From Anaerocolumna aminovalerica (GTDB taxonomy: Bacteria; Bacillota; Clostridia; Lachnospirales; Lachnospiraceae): a stretch of 57,472 bases of DNA. The notes under the pieces are model-generated. The model was not told where the DNA came from. It did no database searches and saw only the letters and a program-made list of their open reading frames with translations. This document shows, one piece after another, positions 15,498-24,666 of this stretch; positions within the stretch are counted from its first letter, which is position 1, and each line of letters starts with the position of its first letter. Both the position numbers and the translations under genes were made by a program. The stretch lies in assembly GCF_900115365.1 (NCBI RefSeq), contig NZ_FOWD01000029.1:1-57472 (forward strand). Direction: 5' to 3'.

Positions 15498-16694
15498 CTA
15501 TTCACACACAGAAGAAATATTGCTTATATATTTTGCTGCAACGTACAAGCAATATAGTTCTTTATCTGACACAGAAACATCCACAGGAATATACTTCTCT
15601 ATATATGGAATCAATATCCGAAAACACCTAATCCCCCATAACTCATTCGAAGGAGTATCATCACCTATATGGTTCTCTGTATACGATGTTTCATCACTAC
15701 TACGCAAGTATTCCATTTTCTGCTGTTCATAAAAATATGGTGAAGCAAAATCTGAATTATATAATCGTGTAAAATACTTATCTTCATCAAATTCCATATT
15801 CTGAAGATCATTCTCTATTTTACGTAATTCAGAAGCTATATATTGAAGAAATATCTGATACTTTTCCATGGTTGTTTTTGCAAACTCCGCATTATAATAC
15901 ATCAAACATTCATAAACAATTGAGTAATGGTCAACTGTTCCATCTTCATATTCTATATTCTCTACTGCGGATGGATATCTCTTTTCCAGCTCTTTATCTA
16001 ATGAAATGATATAATCCTGAATAGTCTCTTTGACTAAAACCAGTTTTTGTTTCGTTAAATCGGTTTCTGCTATAACAATCTGTTTTCCTATCTCTTTTGT
16101 AAGAAGTTCAACAGAATCAATAATAGTATTTATACTCGGCACTATATCCTCATTTATTATCAGCGGTTCAAAAAATGACTCATTTGATTCTGGTTTGCAC
16201 ATCCGTTTGACATAATCGCATTTTTTCTTGATAATCAGTCCATCTATGGCAGGATTAAAGGGTAATACATCTTCAAGATATACTGTTTCCGACTCTCCTT
16301 TGCCATTTATATAATGAGTGTCAACAGGATGAGCTAACACCAGACTTCTTAGAGTTCTAAAACTACTAATAGTCTCTTTTTCTGTAAAACATCTTTCTAT
16401 AGCTTTTTCCTGTTTATTCAGCCCTATTCCAAGAAGAAGGTTATTAATGTCCAGTATACCTGTCACAATAACATCAATATTTCTGAGCAAGAAACACAGT
16501 TCAGCAGATGAGCGTTCATCCCGCTGAAAATACCCCTGTATGTCCTGCATTGCATTCTTCATAACACAGAGAGCAGAATTGCACTTAACTGACCTTTCTT
16601 TAGCATCAGATCGCTTATCCAGTTCGCATAACCGCTGTACTGTCAAAACACATTCAGTATGTCTTTTTCTCCACAATTCATAATCAATACTCAT
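15498..16694 (-). CDS. Unknown 398-aa BREX-island protein, HEPN-like motif
   Basis: I do not recognise the family. The protein is mainly helical, very A+T-rich in its codons, and lacks signal peptide or membrane segments. Near residues 112-126 it has FRTLRSLVLAHPVD, which contains R-S-L-V-L-A-H, an R-x5-H match to the catalytic motif of HEPN ribonucleases, on a helix-rich background. It lies between brxL (66 bases upstream) and the RloC-like ATPase (51 bases downstream) in the same direction. HEPN toxins often pair with such ATPases, so a toxin or effector role is a reasonable guess, not a conclusion. Confidence 0.55.
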   Translation of the reverse strand: MSIDYELWRKRHTECVLTVQRLCELDKRSDAKERSVKCNSALCVMKNAMQDIQGYFQRDERSSAELCFLLRNIDVIVTGILDINNLLLGIGLNKQEKAIERCFTEKETISSFRTLRSLVLAHPVDTHYINGKGESETVYLEDVLPFNPAIDGLIIKKKCDYVKRMCKPESNESFFEPLIINEDIVPSINTIIDSVELLTKEIGKQIVIAETDLTKQKLVLVKETIQDYIISLDKELEKRYPSAVENIEYEDGTVDHYSIVYECLMYYNAEFAKTTMEKYQIFLQYIASELRKIENDLQNMEFDEDKYFTRLYNSDFASPYFYEQQKMEYLRSSDETSYTENHIGDDTPSNELWGIRCFRILIPYIEKYIPVDVSVSDKELYCLYVAAKYISNISSVCE

Positions 16695-16760
16695 ATATTT
16701 CTCACGATAATAGATCCACTACAGTAGAATGTTCAGATAAACTCTATTATTAGATCTCTA

Positions 16761-18800
16761 CTATTCCAACGCCTTCTGCAACAGCACCTGCGCATTGTTA
16801 TAGAACGGAACATCGCACTTACTCAGCACAGTTGTCGGTACAGTAGCCAATTCCGCAATATTATCCATAGGAACAATAACCATTTTTGCTCCGTTCTCGG
16901 CCAAGGAACTAACCTTATCAGCAAACTGCAACACTTTTTCCACGGCACCGCCAATGGTTATGTTTCCTACTACTGCAAGACCAGCTTTAAGGTTCTTCTT
17001 ATATAGTGCAGACAGAATACCAACATATATAGCCCCACCAATACCGGACGAAGTATTATTGCCCAACACATTCGTAATCTGAATATTCAGATCAGTTTCC
17101 TTAAGTGAATGCCTTTCATCCAATATGTTCTTCTCATTAGCTTTAATATAATTTACGGTATTTTTAACATCCTCTTTAATCGCAGAACTGTTGGTTCCCG
17201 TAACAGTAATCTTTCCATTTCCTGGAACATTTACGATTTCTACTCTCACAATACCAACATGATCACCGTCACTGGTAGCCGAATAACACACTCCCGGTGC
17301 CAGAGGAACATTCTCTATTAACGCGCTGCTCTTCTCCTCTGGAAGAGTCACAAAAACTTCTTCCTGTGATTCTTTATCTATATAAGAAAAGTTTGTATCC
17401 CAGAACTCCATACCACCGATACGTTTCAGCTGTTCCTTGACCCTCCTACGCATTTCTAGAGCAATCTTGAGATACTCTTCCAGATCTTCACGGCTATAGT
17501 TTCCATCCGGATGAAGAAGCTTTATATACCCAGAAACAATGCGTCGTACAGATTTAGCATCACGTTGTTTCAAATGATTGCCAAGTGAAAAATACGTATC
17601 AATCGCCTCGTAATATGTATCTTTCCTCAGTGCCTTCAAAAACTCTGAAAAGAAATCCGTACTAAACCCAAAATGCGTTGTAAAGTTTGACGGTGCAAAT
17701 TTTTTTATCTCCCATCCCGGCAAATAGGCATTAATACGATCCAAAAATGCCGTATCATTATTAACCTCCGTGGACATTGGACTAAACAGATGTGAGTTTT
17801 GCAATACAGTCTCAACCGGCTGATTGATGTTACCGTTATAAATTATGGATGCATTACCGGAGATTTCTCCTCCCTTTCCGCCTCTGGAAAAGGATCCAGA
17901 TTCCATATAATCCTTCATCAAAGGAACTGCATCACTATCCTTAAACAAGTGATCAGTACTCTCATCAAAGCAGATAGCATCCCATTCTCCGACAGAGCCT
18001 ACTCTTCCGGTCGTATTATTCACGAATAATTTTGCAACAGTTCCTTGACCACCGGACATCAATAATGCGTACGGGGTAACCTCCTTGTAAATATATGATT
18101 TACCAGAGGATCGCGGCCCCAACTCAACCATATTAAAGTTAGCCTCAACGAGCGGAATAAGTCTCAACAATAGAAGATCCTGAATTCTATCATCTAGTCC
18201 TTCGCTATCCGGCTCATATCCTGCACTGCGCAAAAGGAGCTTTTTCCATTCCTCTTTTGTAAAGTCCTTTCTCTTTTCTGCTATTCTTTCTATACTAAAG
18301 TTTGAAAGCTGAATTGGCTTAATATCGTTAACCAAAAATGGAAACACTTTGCTTCCAACTGTAATCATTGGATCATATTCCATATCAATGATTGCCCAAA
18401 TACCACCAAGTAAAAGCTTTTCATGGCTTCTTACAAGCTGATCACTGATATTTGCTTTCTTTATGTTGCTATTTACAATATTCGCCCAGTAACAATCACG
18501 CTGCGCATCTAGTTCTACCGAGATCTTGTCAATTATTTTGTACTTTCCATGTTCCTTCAGTTTTGACTGAATCAAAGTACTCTCTTCTGGATTGACATAG
18601 TGCTCCCTCAAAACATTTTTAACGTTTTCTATGCCTTCCCGTATCCGATCCTCATCATCAGTGCTACAGGTATTAGCCAGAAGATACTCCAGTACAAAGG
18701 CAGGAACATTAGCACCACCTTTAATAAGGGGCGCAAGATCTTTCCTCACAACACACCCCTTAAATTCTTCCAACGCTTTTCCATCAATATGGTCTGTCAT
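16761..18800 (-). CDS. brxL: BREX protein BrxL (Lon-like AAA+)
   Basis: This 679-aa protein matches BrxL of type 1 BREX. It has an N-terminal DNA-binding region, an AAA+ core with Walker A GPRSSGKS (about residue 230) and Walker B AICFDES, and a C-terminal Lon/S16-like domain (GNNTSSGIGGAIYVGILSAL to GNITIGGAVEKV). In characterised BREX systems BrxL forms a DNA-translocating ring that acts in phage defence. It starts 11 bases after the pglZ stop with GGAGG. Length and order match the family. Confidence 0.95.
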   Translation of the reverse strand: MTDHIDGKALEEFKGCVVRKDLAPLIKGGANVPAFVLEYLLANTCSTDDEDRIREGIENVKNVLREHYVNPEESTLIQSKLKEHGKYKIIDKISVELDAQRDCYWANIVNSNIKKANISDQLVRSHEKLLLGGIWAIIDMEYDPMITVGSKVFPFLVNDIKPIQLSNFSIERIAEKRKDFTKEEWKKLLLRSAGYEPDSEGLDDRIQDLLLLRLIPLVEANFNMVELGPRSSGKSYIYKEVTPYALLMSGGQGTVAKLFVNNTTGRVGSVGEWDAICFDESTDHLFKDSDAVPLMKDYMESGSFSRGGKGGEISGNASIIYNGNINQPVETVLQNSHLFSPMSTEVNNDTAFLDRINAYLPGWEIKKFAPSNFTTHFGFSTDFFSEFLKALRKDTYYEAIDTYFSLGNHLKQRDAKSVRRIVSGYIKLLHPDGNYSREDLEEYLKIALEMRRRVKEQLKRIGGMEFWDTNFSYIDKESQEEVFVTLPEEKSSALIENVPLAPGVCYSATSDGDHVGIVRVEIVNVPGNGKITVTGTNSSAIKEDVKNTVNYIKANEKNILDERHSLKETDLNIQITNVLGNNTSSGIGGAIYVGILSALYKKNLKAGLAVVGNITIGGAVEKVLQFADKVSSLAENGAKMVIVPMDNIAELATVPTTVLSKCDVPFYNNAQVLLQKALE

Positions 18801-18811
18801 ACAAATGCCTC

Positions 18812-21037
18812 CTACAACAATCCGCCAAGATCTCTCATTTGCGTTTTATTAATAACTGCTTTATCAAGCTGATCTTTAGTATCTTCATCAATAACTACAA
18901 CCAATGCTTCATTTGCACCATTTAAGGATAGATCCAGGTTCTCCTTTTCGCCTGGCCCCATTGTTAAGATACTGCTCTTGTCAATTTCTTTACCGTTCGA
19001 ATAGAGCACGACCCTTACCCTGCGCTGGCTGGACATAACATCAACCGCCTCGTCTCCCGAAGAAATCTTAATCGCAATAATATCTCCGTTTACTTCACTC
19101 AGATCCTTTTTATTTGTAATGCTTACGTCTAATTGATTTGTCTTTTCATATCTGAAAACAAAGTTCGGAATAACAACCTCCTGAGGAGTAAACCCACCAT
19201 GAGAGTATCCATACTTTCCAGTAGAAGAAAATGGTCTTGAGCTCTTGGCAAAATTCACATAATTGTACTCTCCATACGGCTCATGAAGAGAAATATACTT
19301 ATCGTTGTTCTGTTCGTCCACAGACCTAATATATCTCTCCGAAACTTTCTTTGCTCCGGATACATCATCTGTCGGTATCTTATCGGATTCATCCAGTATT
19401 CCAGTTAGAACAAATCCATGATCGGTAACCAAATGAACCTCTTTATAACCCATGTGTAACAGCAGCTGAATCTTCTCAACAAGAATATCTTCAAATTCAT
19501 CGACAAGCTTTAACATTGCCTGCTGCATTTTTTCACCGGCATCATCGATGTCCTTATATGTCAAGACAAGAATATCTCCATCTGTCGTTTCATTTACTTC
19601 TTCCAGCTGCATATAAGTAATGTTTTTCCCAGTTTCCTGAGATAAAACCTTTTCACGTTCACTTTTTGTTGCAATTATCTTTCCATCCGTAGTGTATAAC
19701 GCACTCATATTATGCTCAGTCTCTGACGGAAGCCCTGCATACATAAATTTCTTATCAATCTTTATATCAGGTGAAATTCGTGAAGCCACACTATCCGCCA
19801 CTTCATATCTCACTCCGTCTCCTACGATAATTGCAATCTTCTTTTTATTATCTTTAATCAGCCTAACAAGATAGCCCTTTTGATTTTCCTTGTACTCATC
19901 ATAGTGCTCAAACCATACTTTCAGCATGTCCTGATTCATCTGTTCATAGCGTTCCTGCAATGGACGAACTATGCTCTCAGTGGCTTTCCAGTATGCTAAA
20001 ATATGTCTCATGGATCTGTCTTTTGCTGCAAAATGTGTAGTATAGTATGTGCTAATCTTATCAATGGATGTATCCTTGCACGTGACGTTAACTTCAACCA
20101 CATCCGTCACATCCGGCCACCACTCTGCAACATACGGGTTCTTCTTCATATTCTTTATTCTGCGCTTTATTCTCTCTAAGGCAGCCTGAACCTTTGAAGA
20201 ATCCCCCAAATTATCAACCAGATATACAAGTTCTCTACGATCAATTTCGTCAAAACAGTGATTATCATTCACCTTTGCTACTTCAACATTATCCGGAATT
20301 TTGAACATAGAAAGATACTTCTTAAATGCCGGCTCGTGCTCATGACTATCCAACCATTTGCAATAAATAGAATATTCTCTCTTTGATATATTCCCGTATA
20401 TAATCCCCTCAAAGATATGTTTTGAAATCTCATTAGCATAAGTATCATAAGGTTTTTCCTGCAACGGTTGACCAAGCAGCTTACAGAACTCTTGGATATA
20501 CAGGTTTCTAACAGTCTGTGACTGCTTCTTCATAAATCCGTTAGGATCGTCCATAAATTGAAGAATATCATCTTCCAAAGTAAGAACATCTTCAATCTTC
20601 TGGATAACTCTCTTCCACCAGTTAAGATCCTTCTTCACGCCCACGTGGCAAGCTGTATATAATTCCTCATCGGTCAACGATACCTGTAATGAAGTTTCTC
20701 GAAGCAGAGTTTCACGCACCCATTCCTTGGACAGTACTATGCAACCACCAGTCTTTGCATAGTCAACCAAGAAGGAATCGTTGCTCAATTCTCCCTGGAT
20801 GTAAATGATCACATCGGAATCTTTGTGCTTCTTCTCTATGTCGTATCGCAGGAATAATTCATCTTTTTTCTGCTTCCACTTCTTGTTATCGCTCTTTCTT
20901 TTAAGGAGAACAGATCCAACACAGGCAGCCTCTGTAAGAAACTCCCATTCCGATGATTCGTCTAATACAATGATTCTTTTACTGTTTTTGAGTTTGGCAT
21001 CAATCTCAGCCTTTAACCATTTTTCTATCATCACCAT
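18812..21037 (-). CDS. pglZ: BREX-1 alkaline-phosphatase-like protein PglZ
   Basis: This 741-aa protein carries the PglZ domain of the alkaline-phosphatase superfamily. Metal-binding motifs are visible in IAIIVGDGVRYEVADS and HLVTDHGFVLTG, with a conserved GKYGYSHGGFTPQEVVIPNF segment. PglZ is a core BREX protein needed for both methylation and defence, and it interacts with PglX. The start codon overlaps the end of pglX by 7 bases, a typical coupled pair. It is shorter than some PglZ proteins but all visible motifs are present. Confidence 0.95.
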   Translation of the reverse strand: MVMIEKWLKAEIDAKLKNSKRIIVLDESSEWEFLTEAACVGSVLLKRKSDNKKWKQKKDELFLRYDIEKKHKDSDVIIYIQGELSNDSFLVDYAKTGGCIVLSKEWVRETLLRETSLQVSLTDEELYTACHVGVKKDLNWWKRVIQKIEDVLTLEDDILQFMDDPNGFMKKQSQTVRNLYIQEFCKLLGQPLQEKPYDTYANEISKHIFEGIIYGNISKREYSIYCKWLDSHEHEPAFKKYLSMFKIPDNVEVAKVNDNHCFDEIDRRELVYLVDNLGDSSKVQAALERIKRRIKNMKKNPYVAEWWPDVTDVVEVNVTCKDTSIDKISTYYTTHFAAKDRSMRHILAYWKATESIVRPLQERYEQMNQDMLKVWFEHYDEYKENQKGYLVRLIKDNKKKIAIIVGDGVRYEVADSVASRISPDIKIDKKFMYAGLPSETEHNMSALYTTDGKIIATKSEREKVLSQETGKNITYMQLEEVNETTDGDILVLTYKDIDDAGEKMQQAMLKLVDEFEDILVEKIQLLLHMGYKEVHLVTDHGFVLTGILDESDKIPTDDVSGAKKVSERYIRSVDEQNNDKYISLHEPYGEYNYVNFAKSSRPFSSTGKYGYSHGGFTPQEVVIPNFVFRYEKTNQLDVSITNKKDLSEVNGDIIAIKISSGDEAVDVMSSQRRVRVVLYSNGKEIDKSSILTMGPGEKENLDLSLNGANEALVVVIDEDTKDQLDKAVINKTQMRDLGGLL

Positions 21038-24000
21038 TCCGCCTTTAAATATTCTTGTAGTTGCTTCATTGAAAGGACATCGTAAGAAATCAGTCTCAGC
21101 GATTGTAACGGCGCTATATTTGCAGCCACCCCTCGCTCCATATCATACGAATATCCCGTCGAAATCAGCTTATCAATGCTCTTTATAAATTCATCAATTT
21201 CAACTATTTGTTCTTGTAGTTTTTCTTTTTCAAGCTGTTGTTGAGCAGTCTTTACCTCCCCTAGCGAAGCAATCCTAAACTCGATCTGATCTCTCTTGTT
21301 TTTTGCATACTTATTCTTTATTTGATATAAGGTATTACCATTAAATCGATGAATATGGCAATATAACGATATTACTTTGTTTTTACTACATATATGCCAA
21401 ATTATTGGAGTTTGAGGCAAATACATGAATAAATTAAGGTAATTCGAGTATTTACTCATAAATTCACTGTCAAAGTACTTCCCAATATCACACCCCAAGT
21501 ATCCCTCTATCTCAGTAATCATTTTCTCTGAAATAGAACCTATTATATCTTCAATTACGCATTCACAAAGTGTTTTCTCTGTCCCTGTCTTCCAAATACT
21601 TAACAGCCCGTTTTCACTTGAAAGTAATACATCCTTAGCTTTAACGAACAAATAATCCAATAGCACTTTATCTCTTAAGGTTTTCACTGATGGTTTCTTC
21701 TTGGAAACTTGATACCATACTTCTATTGGATTTACATTTTTCAATGAAGAATAATCCAAAATATCTGTTGTAGGCTTATACAATTCCTCCAACTCAAGCG
21801 TAATCTCCTCATCTGAGCTCTTAATACTTGCTACATACTGTACTATATCTTCATTGTCGCATTCCGCAAGAAAAGCTTCTTTTGCTCTTTTTGATAACCT
21901 CTTATCAACAAGAATCCCATCACATCTGTTCTCTATCAGCTCAATATCAGTATTTGACAATCCATACATAGAATAAATTGTTTTATTTATCAAAGCCTCA
22001 TATACCGCTATATAGCATTGAGACTTATTATAATAGTTTATATACGCATACATGGTCCCTTCAAGGCTACCTTCATAAAACCGATCAATAACTGTTTTTT
22101 CAAAATCTGGTTCTGTACTCCAACATTTACAAATGTCTTTCTTTAATTCAATACACTTTTGAGCGTATAAAGATACTAAAGACTTAATTTCCTCAGATAC
22201 ATTGCCAATCGGAATCCTTCTCAAATCCTGAGGTTGTTTATTCACCGTATTGTTTAATGTATCAAGTACAAAGCTAAAAACCTTAGAGTTTGAGAATCCA
22301 AGAATAAACAGCGTATCATCTGTATTGATTGAAATAATTGAACTAGCTGCCATATCAAAAAGCATGTCAGATGATAAAAGCCTCGCACTCGACCCTTTAA
22401 CAGAACGGGTTGATACAGTAACTCCTTCCTTAAAATCCCATCCTTTCTCTATCATTTGAGAATGTGCTTCTCTTTTAATTTCCGCTCCATCGTTAATCCA
22501 ATTAATTCTTAGCCAATTATTTCCATACCATCTGTTAAAATCACCACCCTTAGCATAGAATGGCCATTCTTTCTCCGTCACATTATCAAGTTCCCACCAG
22601 TATCTAAGATATTTTTTATTATTTGATGTTTTTAAGCCTAAAACAGGATAACCAATTTCTCCAATTGTTTTCTCATTAAACTGTTCCTTAAACGTATCCG
22701 ACAATTCGTATACGAAAGGCATTCCACTAATTAGCGTAAAATCTTTTTGTTTAGAGATGAATACCCTATCATTCTTTTTTCCAGTCAACACATCATCCAA
22801 GCATTCTTTAAATGAGTCCATCTTAAACTTCTCTTGCTGGTTCTTATCTATGTTAAACCAAATACTTTCTCCCTCTTCTGTACTTTTTTTCAGTACATAA
22901 AACACAGATTCAACGAGTATTTTAGGACCAAATAGATTAACTCGATCCAATCCATAATCAATAAAGCTTTGTATTTGGCAATGCTGAAGTAGATATTCTC
23001 TAACATCTGCATATGTTTTTATAGTCATAATTGTGTGCGGATGAATTAAAGCAACGTATCCATCCTTATCTGCAAAATTAATATTCCTATATACAAACAT
23101 AGAAAATAGATTACCATTAGATTTGCATTTTTTTTGATAGTTTTCCTTCGAAAATTTCAGCAAAACATCTCCAAAATCTCCACTATCTGTGTAAGGTGGA
23201 TTGCTTACAACCACTTCATATTTTTCTGTAATTATTTTTAAATAGGTCAATGCATTAGATGCTGCCTCTGCAAAAAACTTCTTCTTATCGTCGACGGCAA
23301 ACCTTCCAATCGCATCCCCAAGTTTCTCATAGAAACTCTTTTCAAACAGATCAAACTCCGCTGCTTTCTCATACGTAAACAAAGAAAGCTGGGCATCTCC
23401 TATATCTTCTTTCAGCGCTTTCTTTACATCCTCGAACTTTTCATCGATCCTAAGTAATGATCCAAACTTATATGCCTGCTGCAAATCTCCCCATACATCT
23501 TTTAGCAAATCGCTGAACTGTTTAGAAAAGTACTGTACATCAAACAGAGTGCCTATATCGCTGTATTCTGGCAGACGAAAACTGGCACTAACAACATTGT
23601 AATGGCTGATATGTACTGAACTTCTCCTGGTCTTTGCTTTTATAAATAATCCAACCTTAGTAAGCTGAACGGCTCTTTCATCAAGATCAATACCATGAAG
23701 ATTTCGCTCGATAATAAGCTCTGGAACTTTGCGTTTCGAATAATCGGCTCCATAATTATCAATCTGATCCATATACATTTCATAAAGCAGATCGTAGCAA
23801 TAAAGCAAAAAATTTCCGGATCCTACGCAGGGATCTATGATCTTGATTTCATCAAGCTGTTTTTTCTCCCGGGTAGCCTCTAAGAAATCTCCAATTATTT
23901 TATGCTGATTCTTGATATCCGAATCTGGATACATTTCGAGATACAATTTTCCAAGGCTGTTATCTACAAGGAACTGCACCACCCATTCTGGCGTATATAT

Positions 24001-24654
24001 CTGGCTCTGTACATGAACCTTATCATATTCAACTTTATCTCCACTCGCTTTGAGTGCAGCCTTCTTACTATTGTTGTATATCTCATATATTTGTGACAGA
24101 ATATTTCCTTGTTTCCAAATATCGTTTTCAACCTGATCATCTTCATCTACAGCATTTATCAGATCTATAATTTCTTTACAAAAAGTCGCAGTTGGAATCA
24201 TATGTAACGGTATTGATACCGCAAACAAATCACATTCCGGAGAAAGCTGATCAAACTGCCAGCTCAAATACTTCTCCAGCCCTTCAAACGGAACACGACT
24301 GTACTGTCCATTTGTTTCCAGCCACATATAATGGGCATATGATTTCCCGGAATGCTGCTGTCTTTGCGTAACCATCTCCGGATATAGTCCATGACTCTCT
24401 AATACCTTCATACAGATCAACCTGTTAAAAAGGGTGAATGCATAATCATCGACTATTTCATCATAGCAATATGACCAGTCTTTTCCTGGCTGAATAGACT
24501 CTATCAGTTGCTTATAATTTCCAATTTCAATATTGGAATCAGCATCTCTGTCTTTGTCCCATGTTTCCACTGTAATTCCACATCTATCCAATGCATTTTT
24601 TACAGCATCCTCTACCTTGAGACGTATTCTCTCTACATGATCTTCAAGCTTCAT
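21031..24654 (-). CDS. pglX: BREX-1 adenine-specific DNA methyltransferase PglX
   Basis: This 1207-aa protein is the BREX methyltransferase that marks host DNA on one strand at a non-palindromic site. Motif I DPCVGSGNFLLY lies near residue 275 and motif IV SNPPY near residue 485, the N6-adenine type. The C-terminal half holds the target-recognition region, which sets the specific site and cannot be read from sequence alone. The length is normal for PglX. It starts 13 bases after brxC with GGAGGT. No frameshift or phase-variable simple repeat is evident. Confidence 0.96.
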   Translation of the reverse strand: MKLEDHVERIRLKVEDAVKNALDRCGITVETWDKDRDADSNIEIGNYKQLIESIQPGKDWSYCYDEIVDDYAFTLFNRLICMKVLESHGLYPEMVTQRQQHSGKSYAHYMWLETNGQYSRVPFEGLEKYLSWQFDQLSPECDLFAVSIPLHMIPTATFCKEIIDLINAVDEDDQVENDIWKQGNILSQIYEIYNNSKKAALKASGDKVEYDKVHVQSQIYTPEWVVQFLVDNSLGKLYLEMYPDSDIKNQHKIIGDFLEATREKKQLDEIKIIDPCVGSGNFLLYCYDLLYEMYMDQIDNYGADYSKRKVPELIIERNLHGIDLDERAVQLTKVGLFIKAKTRRSSVHISHYNVVSASFRLPEYSDIGTLFDVQYFSKQFSDLLKDVWGDLQQAYKFGSLLRIDEKFEDVKKALKEDIGDAQLSLFTYEKAAEFDLFEKSFYEKLGDAIGRFAVDDKKKFFAEAASNALTYLKIITEKYEVVVSNPPYTDSGDFGDVLLKFSKENYQKKCKSNGNLFSMFVYRNINFADKDGYVALIHPHTIMTIKTYADVREYLLQHCQIQSFIDYGLDRVNLFGPKILVESVFYVLKKSTEEGESIWFNIDKNQQEKFKMDSFKECLDDVLTGKKNDRVFISKQKDFTLISGMPFVYELSDTFKEQFNEKTIGEIGYPVLGLKTSNNKKYLRYWWELDNVTEKEWPFYAKGGDFNRWYGNNWLRINWINDGAEIKREAHSQMIEKGWDFKEGVTVSTRSVKGSSARLLSSDMLFDMAASSIISINTDDTLFILGFSNSKVFSFVLDTLNNTVNKQPQDLRRIPIGNVSEEIKSLVSLYAQKCIELKKDICKCWSTEPDFEKTVIDRFYEGSLEGTMYAYINYYNKSQCYIAVYEALINKTIYSMYGLSNTDIELIENRCDGILVDKRLSKRAKEAFLAECDNEDIVQYVASIKSSDEEITLELEELYKPTTDILDYSSLKNVNPIEVWYQVSKKKPSVKTLRDKVLLDYLFVKAKDVLLSSENGLLSIWKTGTEKTLCECVIEDIIGSISEKMITEIEGYLGCDIGKYFDSEFMSKYSNYLNLFMYLPQTPIIWHICSKNKVISLYCHIHRFNGNTLYQIKNKYAKNKRDQIEFRIASLGEVKTAQQQLEKEKLQEQIVEIDEFIKSIDKLISTGYSYDMERGVAANIAPLQSLRLISYDVLSMKQLQEYLKAEW

Positions 24655-24666
24655 GAAGATTACCTC

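Noticed and set aside
21031-24654. Stand-alone type IIG restriction-modification enzyme
   Set aside because: The context (brxC before, pglZ after, all with coupled spacing) and length fit PglX, and no PD-(D/E)XK motif is seen in it.
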